A stretch of 31,709 nucleotides of DNA from a bacterium (GCA_030611905.1 JAUWOX010000001.1:1-31709); one strand, 5' to 3'. Counted from the stretch's first letter, positions 7,499 through 14,523 are shown. Numbers and translations are program-made. The notes: generated by a model not told the origin, from the letters alone.

Positions 7499-7672
7499 AT
7501 GGAAGATTCTGTTATTCTAACTATGCCAAAAGATGAATTTATGAAATATGACTGGGAGGGACTTAAATACGAACCTGTTTATAGTCAAATGGAAACATCT
7601 TGTTCATATTATTATATTCATCCCGCAGTAAAGAAGAATCTAAAATATGATAAATTATATTTATCATTATAG
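7499..7672 (+). CDS. Orphan 57-aa small ORF, possibly the 3' remnant of a larger gene
   Basis: This frame runs from ATG at 7499 to TAG at 7670-7672. The product is amphipathic and protein-like (for example FMKYDWEGLKYEPVYSQ and YYYIHPAVKKNLKYDKLYL). The frame stays open upstream to a TGA near 7454 without another ATG, so it may be the 3' remnant of a longer gene. There is no Shine-Dalgarno and no clear promoter; the nearest upstream signal is the tRNA terminator. It ends four bases before the first of two direct repeats flanking the solitary fourth paralog. I do not recognise the sequence. Confidence 0.35.
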   Translation: MEDSVILTMPKDEFMKYDWEGLKYEPVYSQMETSCSYYYIHPAVKKNLKYDKLYLSL

Positions 7673-7675
7673 CCT

Positions 7676-7701
7676 ATAGTGAGTAAGGGGGTGGGGGTAT
7701 A
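7676..7701. repeat. Direct repeat flanking the solitary paralog, left copy
   Basis: The block opens ATAGTGAGTAAG and closes GTGGGGGTATA. A similar block, opening ATAGTGAGTTAAG and closing TATGGGGGTATA, occurs in the same orientation at 8671-8695. Confidence 0.6.
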
Positions 7702-7733
7702 AAAAAGCAGAGCGTTATAGCTCTGTTTTTTTA
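7701..7733. terminator. Bidirectional terminator between converging units
   Basis: The perfect stem CAGAGC/GCTCTG has an A-run on its left and a T-run on its right, so it can end both the plus-strand small ORF and the minus-strand gene at 7755-8603. Confidence 0.8.
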
Positions 7734-7754
7734 TTTAATGGTTTATTAGTTAAA

Positions 7755-8603
7755 CTAAAAGTTTTTTCTTTCCGGCCGTGGCTTTTTTTCTGATTTGAAA
7801 GATTCTGGAGGAAACATAGTGATTTCTAGGCCCTGATCGGTTATTTCTACTTTGTCGGCGGCCAGGATTTTGAGATTCATGGCCAGCGTGGCAAAACTCC
7901 ACCCTTCTTTTTGTTTTCGCCATACTTCTAATTCCTGTTTCATCCCCTGCCAGGCTTGATCATCTATTTCTAATTCCGCTGATTTGTTAGGTCGAAGGAT
8001 TTTCATACGCATGGCTTGAAGGGCAAACCGCCACCAATTTCCATTTCGGTGTTGTTCTGCTTGCCATTTTATTCTCTGCCAGGCTCTTTCATCAATATTC
8101 AATTCAGAAAATTTATCAGGCTGTATAATTTTCATGGACACAGCTAGGTTGGCAAAGTGCCACCAATTCCTATTACGATCTTGTTCTAATTCTTGCTTCA
8201 TTTCTTGCCAAGCTTGATCATTAATGTCTAAATCAGAAAATTTATCAGGCTGTATAATTTTCATATACATGACTTGGCTAGCAAAATCCAACCATTTTTT
8301 ATCTTCTCTGTCTTGTTCTGATGCCAGCTTTATTCCTTTCCAAGCTTGGTCGTCAACGTCCAGTTCAGTAAATTTGTCGGGTCGAAGGAGCTTCATGCGC
8401 ATGGCCTGATATGCAAAATACTGCCACTCATCATTCGTCCGCATTTTTTCTAACTCCAGTTTCATTTTCTGCCAATCAGATTCTGTAATTTCTATTTCTG
8501 GATCAAATTTCAACTTTTCAGTCTCTTCCTGTTCCAAGCTCAAATCCTGAAGCTTGAGATCTTCATCGGTTGGTTTTTTTTCGAAATGTCTTCTAATTCC
8601 CAT
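7755..8603 (-). CDS. Constant-ended variable-core family protein, member 4 (type B, five 43-residue repeats)
   Basis: This 282-residue protein starts MGIRRHFEKKPTDEDLKLQD and ends KKPRPERKNF, the family tags. Residues about 39-255 are five units of 43-44 residues with pattern DxxAWxxMKxELEQxRxxxxW, then xFAxxAMxMKIL, then RPDKFxELD. The last unit passes into LAADKVEITDQGLEITM, as in the other three members. Each unit is probably a helical hairpin, with conserved Trp and the Pro-Asp-Lys turn as landmarks, so the core would be a solenoid. It is soluble and likely cytoplasmic. Unlike the other three copies it is monocistronic, with a TATAAT -10 at 8643-8648 and a terminator at 7701-7733, and direct repeats bracket it. 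Its internal DNA repeats are still recognisable, indicating recent unit duplication. The function is unknown. Confidence 0.88.
   Translation of the reverse strand: MGIRRHFEKKPTDEDLKLQDLSLEQEETEKLKFDPEIEITESDWQKMKLELEKMRTNDEWQYFAYQAMRMKLLRPDKFTELDVDDQAWKGIKLASEQDREDKKWLDFASQVMYMKIIQPDKFSDLDINDQAWQEMKQELEQDRNRNWWHFANLAVSMKIIQPDKFSELNIDERAWQRIKWQAEQHRNGNWWRFALQAMRMKILRPNKSAELEIDDQAWQGMKQELEVWRKQKEGWSFATLAMNLKILAADKVEITDQGLEITMFPPESFKSEKKPRPERKNF
8104..8135. repeat. Exact 32-nt intragenic repeat, copy 1
   Basis: This block is identical to 8233-8264 and offset by 129 nt, exactly 43 codons. It encodes the KIIQPDKFS part of the helical repeat. Confidence 0.9.
8233..8264. repeat. Exact 32-nt intragenic repeat, copy 2
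   Basis: This is the partner of 8104-8135, in frame and one repeat unit apart. Confidence 0.9.
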
Positions 8604-8642
8604 TTTGTTTTGCTTAACTAGTTTTATATACTCTTATTTAAA

Positions 8643-8648
8643 ATTATA
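8643..8648 (-). promoter_or_regulatory. -10 element (TATAAT) of the solitary paralog
   Basis: A perfect TATAAT on the minus strand lies about 40 nt before the ATG at 8603. No convincing -35 (TGTCCG at 17 nt) is seen. Confidence 0.5.
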
Positions 8649-8670
8649 GCAGAAATTAATATAAACGGAC

Positions 8671-8695
8671 ATAGTGAGTTAAGTATGGGGGTATA
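8671..8695. repeat. Direct repeat flanking the solitary paralog, right copy
   Basis: This is the partner of 7676-7701; together they bracket the terminator, gene and -10 element as a unit of about 1 kb. Confidence 0.6.
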
Positions 8696-8890
8696 TTATA
8701 TTAGGTACTTATCTCTTGGTGTGCGGGGTGGGTATAGAATTTCTTTTATATCCCTCTAACTATATCGCATATGCAATATTCCATCGTTTTCCTTCTATAA
8801 AGAAAGTTCGAATATCGTCTAATATGTCCCGCCTTCGCCCTGAAGGGCTCCGGTGGACAAGCCGGCGGACAAGCCCACTTATGGATAAAT
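8696..8890. other. Gene-free stretch with a near-palindrome and GC-rich fragment
   Basis: I see no credible coding frame here. It holds the near-palindrome ATATCGCATATGCAATAT (about 8762-8780) and a GC-rich patch (about 8827-8877) with GCTCCGGTGGACAAG followed by GCCGGCGGACAAG. A one-mismatch copy of the former recurs at 21156-21170. Confidence 0.5.
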
Positions 8891-8917
8891 AAAAAACTGC
8901 TGATTCAGCAGATTTTT
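8891..8917. terminator. Bidirectional terminator, 3' end of the 12084-8940 operon
   Basis: CTGCTG-ATT-CAGCAG is flanked by an A-run on the left and a T-run on the right. It lies 23 nt beyond the stop of the minus-strand gene at 8940. Confidence 0.85.
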
Positions 8918-8939
8918 ATTTAAATAATGATTGAGATTA

Positions 8940-9599
8940 TTATTTAAAGAAATAAGATAGACCTTGATATAAAAGCATAATTCCCAAAATTATAAATAAT
9001 CCAAACATTATATATTTGCTGTATTTGAGAACTACTTTGTTTATTCTTGACAAAATTCGGGAGGCTATATCTGGGATAATCAGATAGACAAGAAAAGGCA
9101 CAGTAATTGGCAAGGTTAAACAGAATAAAATAAAAAGAAGTAGAATCAGTTTTTCTGGATCATCAATATTTGCTGAGCTGCCGACTTCTTTAGCCGCTGC
9201 AAAACTTAATAAAATTGCGTCAAAATTTGTAGCACCAATAACAAAGCCGGCTGCAGCTAATTTTAGATTTTCATGCTTTATGCTTTTCTCTGATTCTTTT
9301 ATTTGTCTTTCTTTGGAAAGCAGTATTTTAATTCCAAAGGCGATAAAAATTATTCCAAGAGCTAAATCAACAATTGAAGAGGTCAGATTTGCCTTTTCTT
9401 CGTCTGGCAGAGTTTGTCCAAAATAAAAACCGATGACTATAGTGATAATTCCAATAACTGCCAAACCGACAAATAGAGCTATAACACGCATCTTAGGATG
9501 TTTCTTGCTCCCAAGCAAAACTAGAGCTAGAGCAAATATGCCAGGACTCAAAGCCGAGGCCAGGCTCATGGGGATGATTTTTATTAAGTCTTCGAACAT
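8940..9599 (-). CDS. Six-TM membrane protein, GAP/LysE-like exporter family
   Basis: This is a 219-residue protein with six hydrophobic segments. The first contains LASALSPGIFALALVLLGSKKHP, where the Ser-Pro-Gly pattern followed by a short basic loop is characteristic of the LysE-superfamily relatives (GAP/Sap proteins, cadmium-resistance-like transporters). A second half-like repeat appears at AAAGFVIGATNFDAILLSFAAA. The middle loop is charged (SKERQIKESEKSIKHENLK). It probably exports a small metabolite; the substrate cannot be read from sequence. It is the last gene of the unit 12084-8940, and the upstream ASCH gene stops just 2 nt before its ATG, so the pair is surely co-transcribed. Family placement is moderate. 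Confidence 0.65.
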   Translation of the reverse strand: MFEDLIKIIPMSLASALSPGIFALALVLLGSKKHPKMRVIALFVGLAVIGIITIVIGFYFGQTLPDEEKANLTSSIVDLALGIIFIAFGIKILLSKERQIKESEKSIKHENLKLAAAGFVIGATNFDAILLSFAAAKEVGSSANIDDPEKLILLLFILFCLTLPITVPFLVYLIIPDIASRILSRINKVVLKYSKYIMFGLFIILGIMLLYQGLSYFFK

Positions 9600-9601
9600 G
9601 A

Positions 9602-9862
9602 TTATTTGAATGAAATTATTTGAAAACCGTATTTTTTAATTTCCTTTTGCGGCCAGAATTTTATGTCTTTAGTTTTTAGAACATAGCTAACTATTTTCTC
9701 AATTTTACGGCTGGTAAATTTTGAAGTCTCGGGATCCCATTCCTTGAGAACTAAAATGTCTCCTGGCTTACATTTCCAATCAGCTAATCTAAGTTCAAAT
9801 GTCTTTTCGCCTGATAAAATTTTTTCAAAATATTCTGGCCAAATCTTTTTTTCGATTTTCAT
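9602..9862 (-). CDS. DUF3850/ASCH (PUA-like) domain protein
   Basis: This is an 86-residue single-domain protein. It starts MKIEKKIWPEYFEKILSGEKTFELR, continues with CKPGDILVLKEWDPETSKFTSRKIEKIVSYV and ends GFQIISFK. The order K-x-W-P-x-Y-F...G-x-K-T-F-E-x-R, then G-D-x-L-x-L-x-E-W, is that of the DUF3850 branch of ASCH domains. The PUA-like fold of this branch is thought to bind RNA or modified bases. Length is normal for this small family. It lies between the SDR reductase (7-nt gap) and the membrane protein (2-nt gap). Nothing indicates its specific ligand. Confidence 0.8.
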   Translation of the reverse strand: MKIEKKIWPEYFEKILSGEKTFELRLADWKCKPGDILVLKEWDPETSKFTSRKIEKIVSYVLKTKDIKFWPQKEIKKYGFQIISFK

Positions 9863-9869
9863 ATATTAA

Positions 9870-10604
9870 TTATCTTAAGATCCAGCCGCCATCAACAACA
9901 ATGGTTTGTCCGGTAATATAATCAGCCTGGTCAGAAGATAAAAAGATTGCTAAATTAGCAATATCCTGCGGTTGACCCATTCTTTTTAAAGGGACCATGG
10001 CAATGGTCTGCTGTTTGGCTTTTTCATCGGTGCTGGCTCCGGGGGTTTCAATCGCTCCTGGGGCGATAGCATTTACATTAATTTTTTTAGGGGCTAATTC
10101 TAGAGCAAGAGCTCTAGTGAAAGAACTTACTCCGCCCTTTGAAGCACAGTAATGAGTTAGATTTTCAAACCCAACAAAAGCGGCAATGGAAGAAATATTT
10201 ACTATTTTTCCATTTTCAGGCATTGTTTTTATAGCTTCTTGAGATAATAAAAACATGCTTTTTAAATTAACATTCAAAACTTTATCCCAATCAGATTCAG
10301 TCATTTTTTCAAATGGTACAAAAGGAAAAATGCCGGCGTTGTTTACTAAAATATCAATTTTGCCAAATTTTTGAACTAATTGGTCCATAAGTTTGACTAT
10401 TTCTGTTTTTTGGGAAACGTCGCATCGTAAAGCAAAGGATTCAACACTCATTTTTTTTATTTCTTCTGCGGTTGCGTCAGCTTCGTCTTGATTAATGTCA
10501 GCAATAACTACGCTTGCCCCTTTTTTGGCTAAAGATAAAGCAATAACTTTGCCAATACCTTGTCCAGCGCCAGTTACTAGGGCGGTTTTGTTTTTTAGTG
10601 TCAT
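9870..10604 (-). CDS. Short-chain dehydrogenase/reductase (SDR family, FabG-like)
   Basis: This is a 244-residue classical SDR. It has the Rossmann glycine motif TGAGQGIG (residues 11-18), the cofactor-discriminating DINQDEAD strand end (an Asp here suggests NAD over NADP), NNAG (88-91), the catalytic Ser139, and YxxxK as Tyr152 and Lys156. PGAIETPG and the C-terminal DYITGQTIVVDGG follow. The length and C-terminal signature match FabG-like and sugar-alcohol dehydrogenases; the substrate cannot be told. It is second in the unit headed by the amidotransferase fusion, about 55 nt downstream of that gene and 7 nt before the ASCH gene. Confidence 0.92.
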   Translation of the reverse strand: MTLKNKTALVTGAGQGIGKVIALSLAKKGASVVIADINQDEADATAEEIKKMSVESFALRCDVSQKTEIVKLMDQLVQKFGKIDILVNNAGIFPFVPFEKMTESDWDKVLNVNLKSMFLLSQEAIKTMPENGKIVNISSIAAFVGFENLTHYCASKGGVSSFTRALALELAPKKINVNAIAPGAIETPGASTDEKAKQQTIAMVPLKRMGQPQDIANLAIFLSSDQADYITGQTIVVDGGWILR

Positions 10605-10659
10605 ATTTTTTTATTATTTATTAAAATTAAATTGATCGTTTATTAAAATTTTGAGCTAA

Positions 10660-12084
10660 CTAAGTTAGTTGTTTATTTTTCAGCGCAATTTTCAAGAAAT
10701 TTTTGATAAATGGCTTACCATGATTATAATCAACATTTATTTCAGCATGAAATTGGATGCCGTAAATAAATCTTCGGGTGCTTTTTTGGACCTGAACATA
10801 ATCAGATTTGGCGATAACTTCAAATTCTTGGGCGGAATCAGCTACTGCCCAGGAATGAACTTCAGGGGCTGTGAAATTGTCTGAAATGCCTTGAAAAATT
10901 GGATCTTTTTTTAGGATTTTAATTTTGGTCATTCTGCTCTTTGGTTCCATAGCAGAAATATCAGACCAGCCCATGCTTCGAGCACGCGTATAACCATAGG
11001 CCATGGCCATAAATTGATGACCAGCGCAAATGCCTAGCATTGGAATATCAGTCTGTCTGATAATTTCAAATTCGCCATTGTGTTCAAACATGGGTAGATT
11101 TGGATAATCAGCATTATTGCCGCTAAGGATGACGGCAACTGGTTTTTTTTGTAATTTGTGAAGCATTTCTAGGCTGGCTTCATAATACGGAATAGTTAGG
11201 GTCTTTAATTTGGGGAACAGGCTTTCAACTTTTTTGGCTAGTTCGGTAAAAGTATAGCCATTATGTTCATTGCCAATAATTAGGACATAATCTTGATTTG
11301 GAGCCTGCGGAACTTTTGGCTGGCCAGGTGAATATAGAATAATTTCATTTATTTGCGCGGCGTAACCGAGAAAATCTTTTATAAATAGTCTGAAATATCT
11401 GGCCTTAACTGGTTTAAAGCTGATGATACTTCTAAACGTATTATTGTTTTTTGTTCTTGTTTCTGTAATATCTTTCCAGGTCGAGCCATTGGAACTTGAT
11501 TGCAGGACAAAGTCTTTGAGCCAGCCGTCTGGTTCATTAAAGTTTGATAAAATCCAGAGACGGCAAACTTCTTTTGAAGTGCCCAAGTCAAACTGTACCC
11601 AGTTTGTTTTTTCACCTGGCGGTGGACTTTGCCAGAATGTAATAAGCCCGGGATCATCATGATCAATAATATTTTTAACATTGTAGCCAGCCGATGCAGT
11701 GATATTTTTTATTGGAGTTCTAATTAAATTCATGAAATGATCGTCTGATTGGGTGTTTACAAAAAAGCGGGAAACTTCCCAGTCACTGTTGCCATTTGAT
11801 GTAATTGCTCTAGCGCGCCAAAAATATTGCGTGCTATCTTTTAAAGCGTCCTTTTTTTCTACTTTTTGACCAGTAACAAATTGACTGGTTTCTTTAATAT
11901 CTTTGTAAATAATCTTGTCAGAAGAATCAAAATCTTTGGATGTGTCTAATTGGATTTCGTATTTACAATCTTTGGGTCCGCCTTGGGAATTAAAAAAAGA
12001 TAATAAGGGCGTAGTTTGGGTAACAACAACGTCCCAGCTTGGATTGTTTTTTAAATTAGGGGGCGTGATTTCATGTCTTGGCAT
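10660..12084 (-). CDS. Fn3-like + F5/8 type C (discoidin) + class I glutamine amidotransferase fusion
   Basis: This is a 474-residue protein of three parts. Residues about 8-110 look like a fibronectin-III-type sheet module (QLDTSKDF, STQYFWRARAITSNGNSDWE). Residues about 120-252 look like a discoidin/F5-8C domain (NIIDHDDPGLITFW, WVQFDLGTSKEVCRLWI, ARYFRLFIKDF, AQINEIILY). Residues about 265-474 form a class I glutamine amidotransferase domain with nucleophile Cys353 in GICAGHQ and the His446/Glu448 pair in GIQFHAE. The triad looks intact, so amidase or gamma-glutamyl hydrolase activity is plausible. No signal peptide or TM segment is visible although discoidin domains are usually exported. 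It heads the minus-strand unit and is divergent from an amino-acid antiporter. Domain calls are confident; the joint function is unknown. Confidence 0.85.
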   Translation of the reverse strand: MPRHEITPPNLKNNPSWDVVVTQTTPLLSFFNSQGGPKDCKYEIQLDTSKDFDSSDKIIYKDIKETSQFVTGQKVEKKDALKDSTQYFWRARAITSNGNSDWEVSRFFVNTQSDDHFMNLIRTPIKNITASAGYNVKNIIDHDDPGLITFWQSPPPGEKTNWVQFDLGTSKEVCRLWILSNFNEPDGWLKDFVLQSSSNGSTWKDITETRTKNNNTFRSIISFKPVKARYFRLFIKDFLGYAAQINEIILYSPGQPKVPQAPNQDYVLIIGNEHNGYTFTELAKKVESLFPKLKTLTIPYYEASLEMLHKLQKKPVAVILSGNNADYPNLPMFEHNGEFEIIRQTDIPMLGICAGHQFMAMAYGYTRARSMGWSDISAMEPKSRMTKIKILKKDPIFQGISDNFTAPEVHSWAVADSAQEFEVIAKSDYVQVQKSTRRFIYGIQFHAEINVDYNHGKPFIKNFLKIALKNKQLT

Positions 12085-12157
12085 TTGTTTTAATTAGTTT
12101 ATATATTTTTATTTTAACACATTATTGATTAGGAGATAACACCTATTTACAACTGCA

Positions 12158-12185
12158 TTGTCAAAATTTTACATTTTGCTATAAT
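12158..12185 (+). promoter_or_regulatory. Promoter of the APC-family transporter
   Basis: TTGTCA (12158-12163), a 16-nt spacer and a perfect TATAAT (12180-12185), with a TG just upstream of the -10 (extended -10). The leader to the ATG at 12227 is about 35 nt. Confidence 0.75.
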
Positions 12186-12226
12186 TAAGATAATTAAATA
12201 TTCTATAAAAAATAAAAACTAAAAAA

Positions 12227-13642
12227 ATGACAAAAGTGAGTAAAACAGGTAAATTCTTGGGCGTATTTGCCTTGGCAATGATTAATGTATCTTTGATCTG
12301 TAGTTTGAGAGGACTCCCTACAATGGCAGAATATGGCCTTACTGTTGTTTTCTTTTTGCTGGTTTCAATTATTTTGTTTTTGATCCCGGTATCTCTAGTT
12401 TCAGCAGAACTGGCTACTGGCTGGCCAAAGCAAGGCGGTATTTATAGGTGGGTAAAAGAAGCTTTTGGAGAAAAATGGGGTTTTGCTGCTATTGTTTTGC
12501 AGTGGGTGCAAAATCTTGTTTTTTATCCAACAGCATTAGCTGCTACGGCCGCAGTTATTGCTTATATGTTTAATCCCGCTCTGGCCAGTAACAAATACTA
12601 TACATTAGCAGTTATTATTGTAGTTTATTGGCTGGCTCTTATTATAAACCTGCGTGGCATGAAGATTTCTGGAAAAATAACCAGCATCGGAACACTGCTG
12701 GGAATTATTTTTCCTGGAGTAATTTTGATTGTCTTGGGTATGGTCTGGGTTTTTTCTGGACAAGATTTGGCCATTCCTATTACCGCCAAAGGATTTATTC
12801 CCAATCTTCTAGACCTAGATAATTATATTCTTTTAACTGGCATGTTTTTGTTTTTTGCTGGCATGGAGGTATCTGGAGTACATGCGAAAGAAGTCAAAAA
12901 TCCGACCAAGGATTATCCAAAAGCAATTTTTTCTTCTGGTATTATAGTGGCGGGCATTTTTCTTTTGGGATCACTGGCAATTGCTCTTATCATTCCGGCT
13001 TCTGAAATTAGCTTGACTGCTGGTATTATGCAAACTTATACAGCTGTTTTAGATAAATTCAGCATAGGCTGGGTAGTGCCCCTTATTGCCATACTAGCTG
13101 CTCCGGGGATGATTGTTCAGGTTAGTTCATGGATTGCTGGCCCAAGTCGAGGACTTTTGGTAACAGCAGAACAGGGCGACTTGCCTCCTTTTTTTCATAA
13201 GATGAACAAAAATAATATGCCAGTCAATATCATGATTGTGCAGGGAGTCTTGGTTTCTATTATCTCTCTGATTTTTATTCTTATGCCATCAGTGAGTAGT
13301 TCGTTTTGGATATTAACTGCCTTGGCAGCGATATTATATTTGACTGTATACGTGATTATGTTTGCGGCTGCAATAAAGTTGAAATATAGCAAACCTAATG
13401 TACCGCGTCCCTATGCAGTGCCCGGAGGAAAAATTGGAATGTGGATTGTTGCTGGCATAGGAATCCTAGCTTGTCTATCTGCTATTTTCTTTGGCTTTTT
13501 CCCGCCTTCTCAGCTTTCGACAGGTGACATTGGACGATATGAAGGATTTTTGATAATAGGCTTTCTGGTTTTAGCCTCTATTCCTTTTGTTATTTATGCT
13601 TTTAAAAAAGATTCCTGGAAAAAGAAGATTAGAGTTGACTAA
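12227..13642 (+). CDS. APC-superfamily amino acid permease, glutamate:GABA antiporter-like
   Basis: This is a 471-residue protein with about 12 membrane segments and the usual length of APC transporters. The N-terminus (FLGVFALAMINVSLICSLRG, then a conserved SAELATGWPKQGGIYRWVKEAFG) matches the glutamate:GABA antiporter branch. Helix 6 (FLFFAGMEVSGVHAKEVKNPTKDYPKA) and the C-terminal PYAVPGG also fit. It would exchange amino acids across the cytoplasmic membrane, a plausible import route for an auxotrophic cell. It has its own extended -10 promoter and is divergent from the amidotransferase fusion, which may use a related gamma-glutamyl substrate; that link is inference. No Shine-Dalgarno; the start is preceded by an A-run. 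Confidence 0.88.
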   Translation: MTKVSKTGKFLGVFALAMINVSLICSLRGLPTMAEYGLTVVFFLLVSIILFLIPVSLVSAELATGWPKQGGIYRWVKEAFGEKWGFAAIVLQWVQNLVFYPTALAATAAVIAYMFNPALASNKYYTLAVIIVVYWLALIINLRGMKISGKITSIGTLLGIIFPGVILIVLGMVWVFSGQDLAIPITAKGFIPNLLDLDNYILLTGMFLFFAGMEVSGVHAKEVKNPTKDYPKAIFSSGIIVAGIFLLGSLAIALIIPASEISLTAGIMQTYTAVLDKFSIGWVVPLIAILAAPGMIVQVSSWIAGPSRGLLVTAEQGDLPPFFHKMNKNNMPVNIMIVQGVLVSIISLIFILMPSVSSSFWILTALAAILYLTVYVIMFAAAIKLKYSKPNVPRPYAVPGGKIGMWIVAGIGILACLSAIFFGFFPPSQLSTGDIGRYEGFLIIGFLVLASIPFVIYAFKKDSWKKKIRVD

Positions 13643-13707
13643 ATTGAAAAAAATTAAAGGTGTTTAAGTCTATTTTAAAGACAGACCAACATGGCCTTGA
13701 ATTAATT

Positions 13708-13713
13708 TATAAT
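13708..13713 (+). promoter_or_regulatory. -10 element of the MliC-like gene, predicting a near-leaderless transcript
   Basis: A perfect TATAAT ends 13 nt before the ATG at 13727, so the expected 5' leader is only about 7 nt. No -35 at standard spacing. Confidence 0.45.
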
Positions 13714-13726
13714 TAACAAAAAATAT

Positions 13727-14062
13727 ATGAAAAAAGGAAAAAGTGGCGTTATTATTGCGGTCGTGATTGTGATCATCATAATCATTGTCGCAATTGTCTG
13801 GCTGGTTGTTGCAAGCAGGCCAATCAATGCTGTGTCATATTCCTGTAAAAACGGGAAGTCAATTGACGCTAAGTTTTACAAAGACAGGGTTGATTTGACG
13901 TTAAGTGATGATCGACAGCTTACTCTGCCACAAGCAGTTTCTGCTTCTGGTGCGCGTTATGCAAATGACGATGAATCAATAGTCTTTTGGGAAAAAGGCG
14001 ACACAGCTTTTATTACTGAATCTGACAAAGAGACTTTTAAGGATTGTAAGTCTGATTCTTAG
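13727..14062 (+). CDS. Membrane-anchored MliC-like (C-type lysozyme inhibitor) domain protein
   Basis: This is a 111-residue protein with a short basic start (MKKGKSG), one TM anchor (about residues 8-29), and an extracytoplasmic domain. That domain has the MliC pattern: YSCKNGKSIDAKFY with Cys40, the loop SASGARYA (72-79), FWEKG (87-91) and a final Cys107 that could pair with Cys40. In MliC/PliC proteins the SGxRY and Trp-Lys-Gly region contacts the lysozyme active site. Classical MliC is a lipoprotein; here no lipobox is present and a TM helix replaces it. The gene stands alone with its own -10 element and a terminator 20 nt downstream. The role is most likely cell-surface protection from lysozyme-like muramidases. 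Confidence 0.8.
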   Translation: MKKGKSGVIIAVVIVIIIIIVAIVWLVVASRPINAVSYSCKNGKSIDAKFYKDRVDLTLSDDRQLTLPQAVSASGARYANDDESIVFWEKGDTAFITESDKETFKDCKSDS

Positions 14063-14079
14063 ATTATAAATTAAATACA

Positions 14080-14115
14080 AAAAAAACACCAGATTAATAT
14101 TTCTGGTGTTTTTTT
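14080..14115. terminator. Bidirectional terminator after the MliC-like gene
   Basis: The 8-bp perfect stem ACACCAGA/TCTGGTGT (14086-14109) has an A-run before and a T-run after. It also lies just beyond the 3' end of the SpoIIAA-like pseudogene on the minus strand. Confidence 0.9.
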
Positions 14116-14128
14116 ATTGCAGTAATCT

Positions 14129-14494
14129 CTATTTCTTTATCCATTTCCAGGCTTCTTCTAGCTGGTCTTCATCAAAAACTTTTGCCTTGGCTTTTGCAAA
14201 ATGGTCGTCGATTTCTATGCCAATTTTGACCTATCTTGGTCCGCCGACAATTGCTAATTTTTCATAATCATTTTTGAATTTTCCAACCCCGATTTTGAAA
14301 TCATCCCAAAATGCTTTTGGTGTCCAGCCTTTGAACTCTTTGGGCATATATAATAGACATCTCATCTTTCCATATTTTTCGACTGCCTGCTCGATATCTG
14401 GGATAAAGATTTTTTTGTAATCTTCATCATGCAATCTGCCCGTTGCTTTGTAGCCTAGGATATTATCCTGACTCTCAGGTAGTTTTTTGACCAT
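14129..14494 (-). pseudogene. SpoIIAA-like (STAS) protein interrupted by a single in-frame TAG
   Basis: The first 87 codons read MVKKLPESQDNILGYKATGR...DEDYKKIFIPDIEQAVEKYGKMRCLLYM...WDDFKIGVGKFKNDYEKLAIVGGPR and then hit TAG (14231-14233). The same frame continues with VKIGIEIDDHFAKAKAKVFD and ends EAWKWIKK at TAG 14129-14131, giving 121 residues in all. That is the normal length of the SpoIIAA-like family. In that family a tryptophan commonly follows the V-G-(D/x)-(K/R) strand, so a TGG to TAG change would explain the break with no shift. No function is clear for this family beyond a STAS-like fold. It could be a pseudogene, a sequencing error or readthrough. Confidence 0.75.
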
Positions 14495-14523
14495 TTGTTT
14501 TTATTTTAATTATTTTAGAAATA

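Noticed and set aside
7676..8695. The direct-repeat unit as an insertion sequence
   Set aside because: No transposase and no terminal inverted repeats; only imperfect direct repeats around one non-transposase gene.
14129..14494. TAG recoded as a sense codon in this genome
   Set aside because: TAG ends several other genes here, including the corA-like gene and the fourth tagged paralog, and also ends this same frame.
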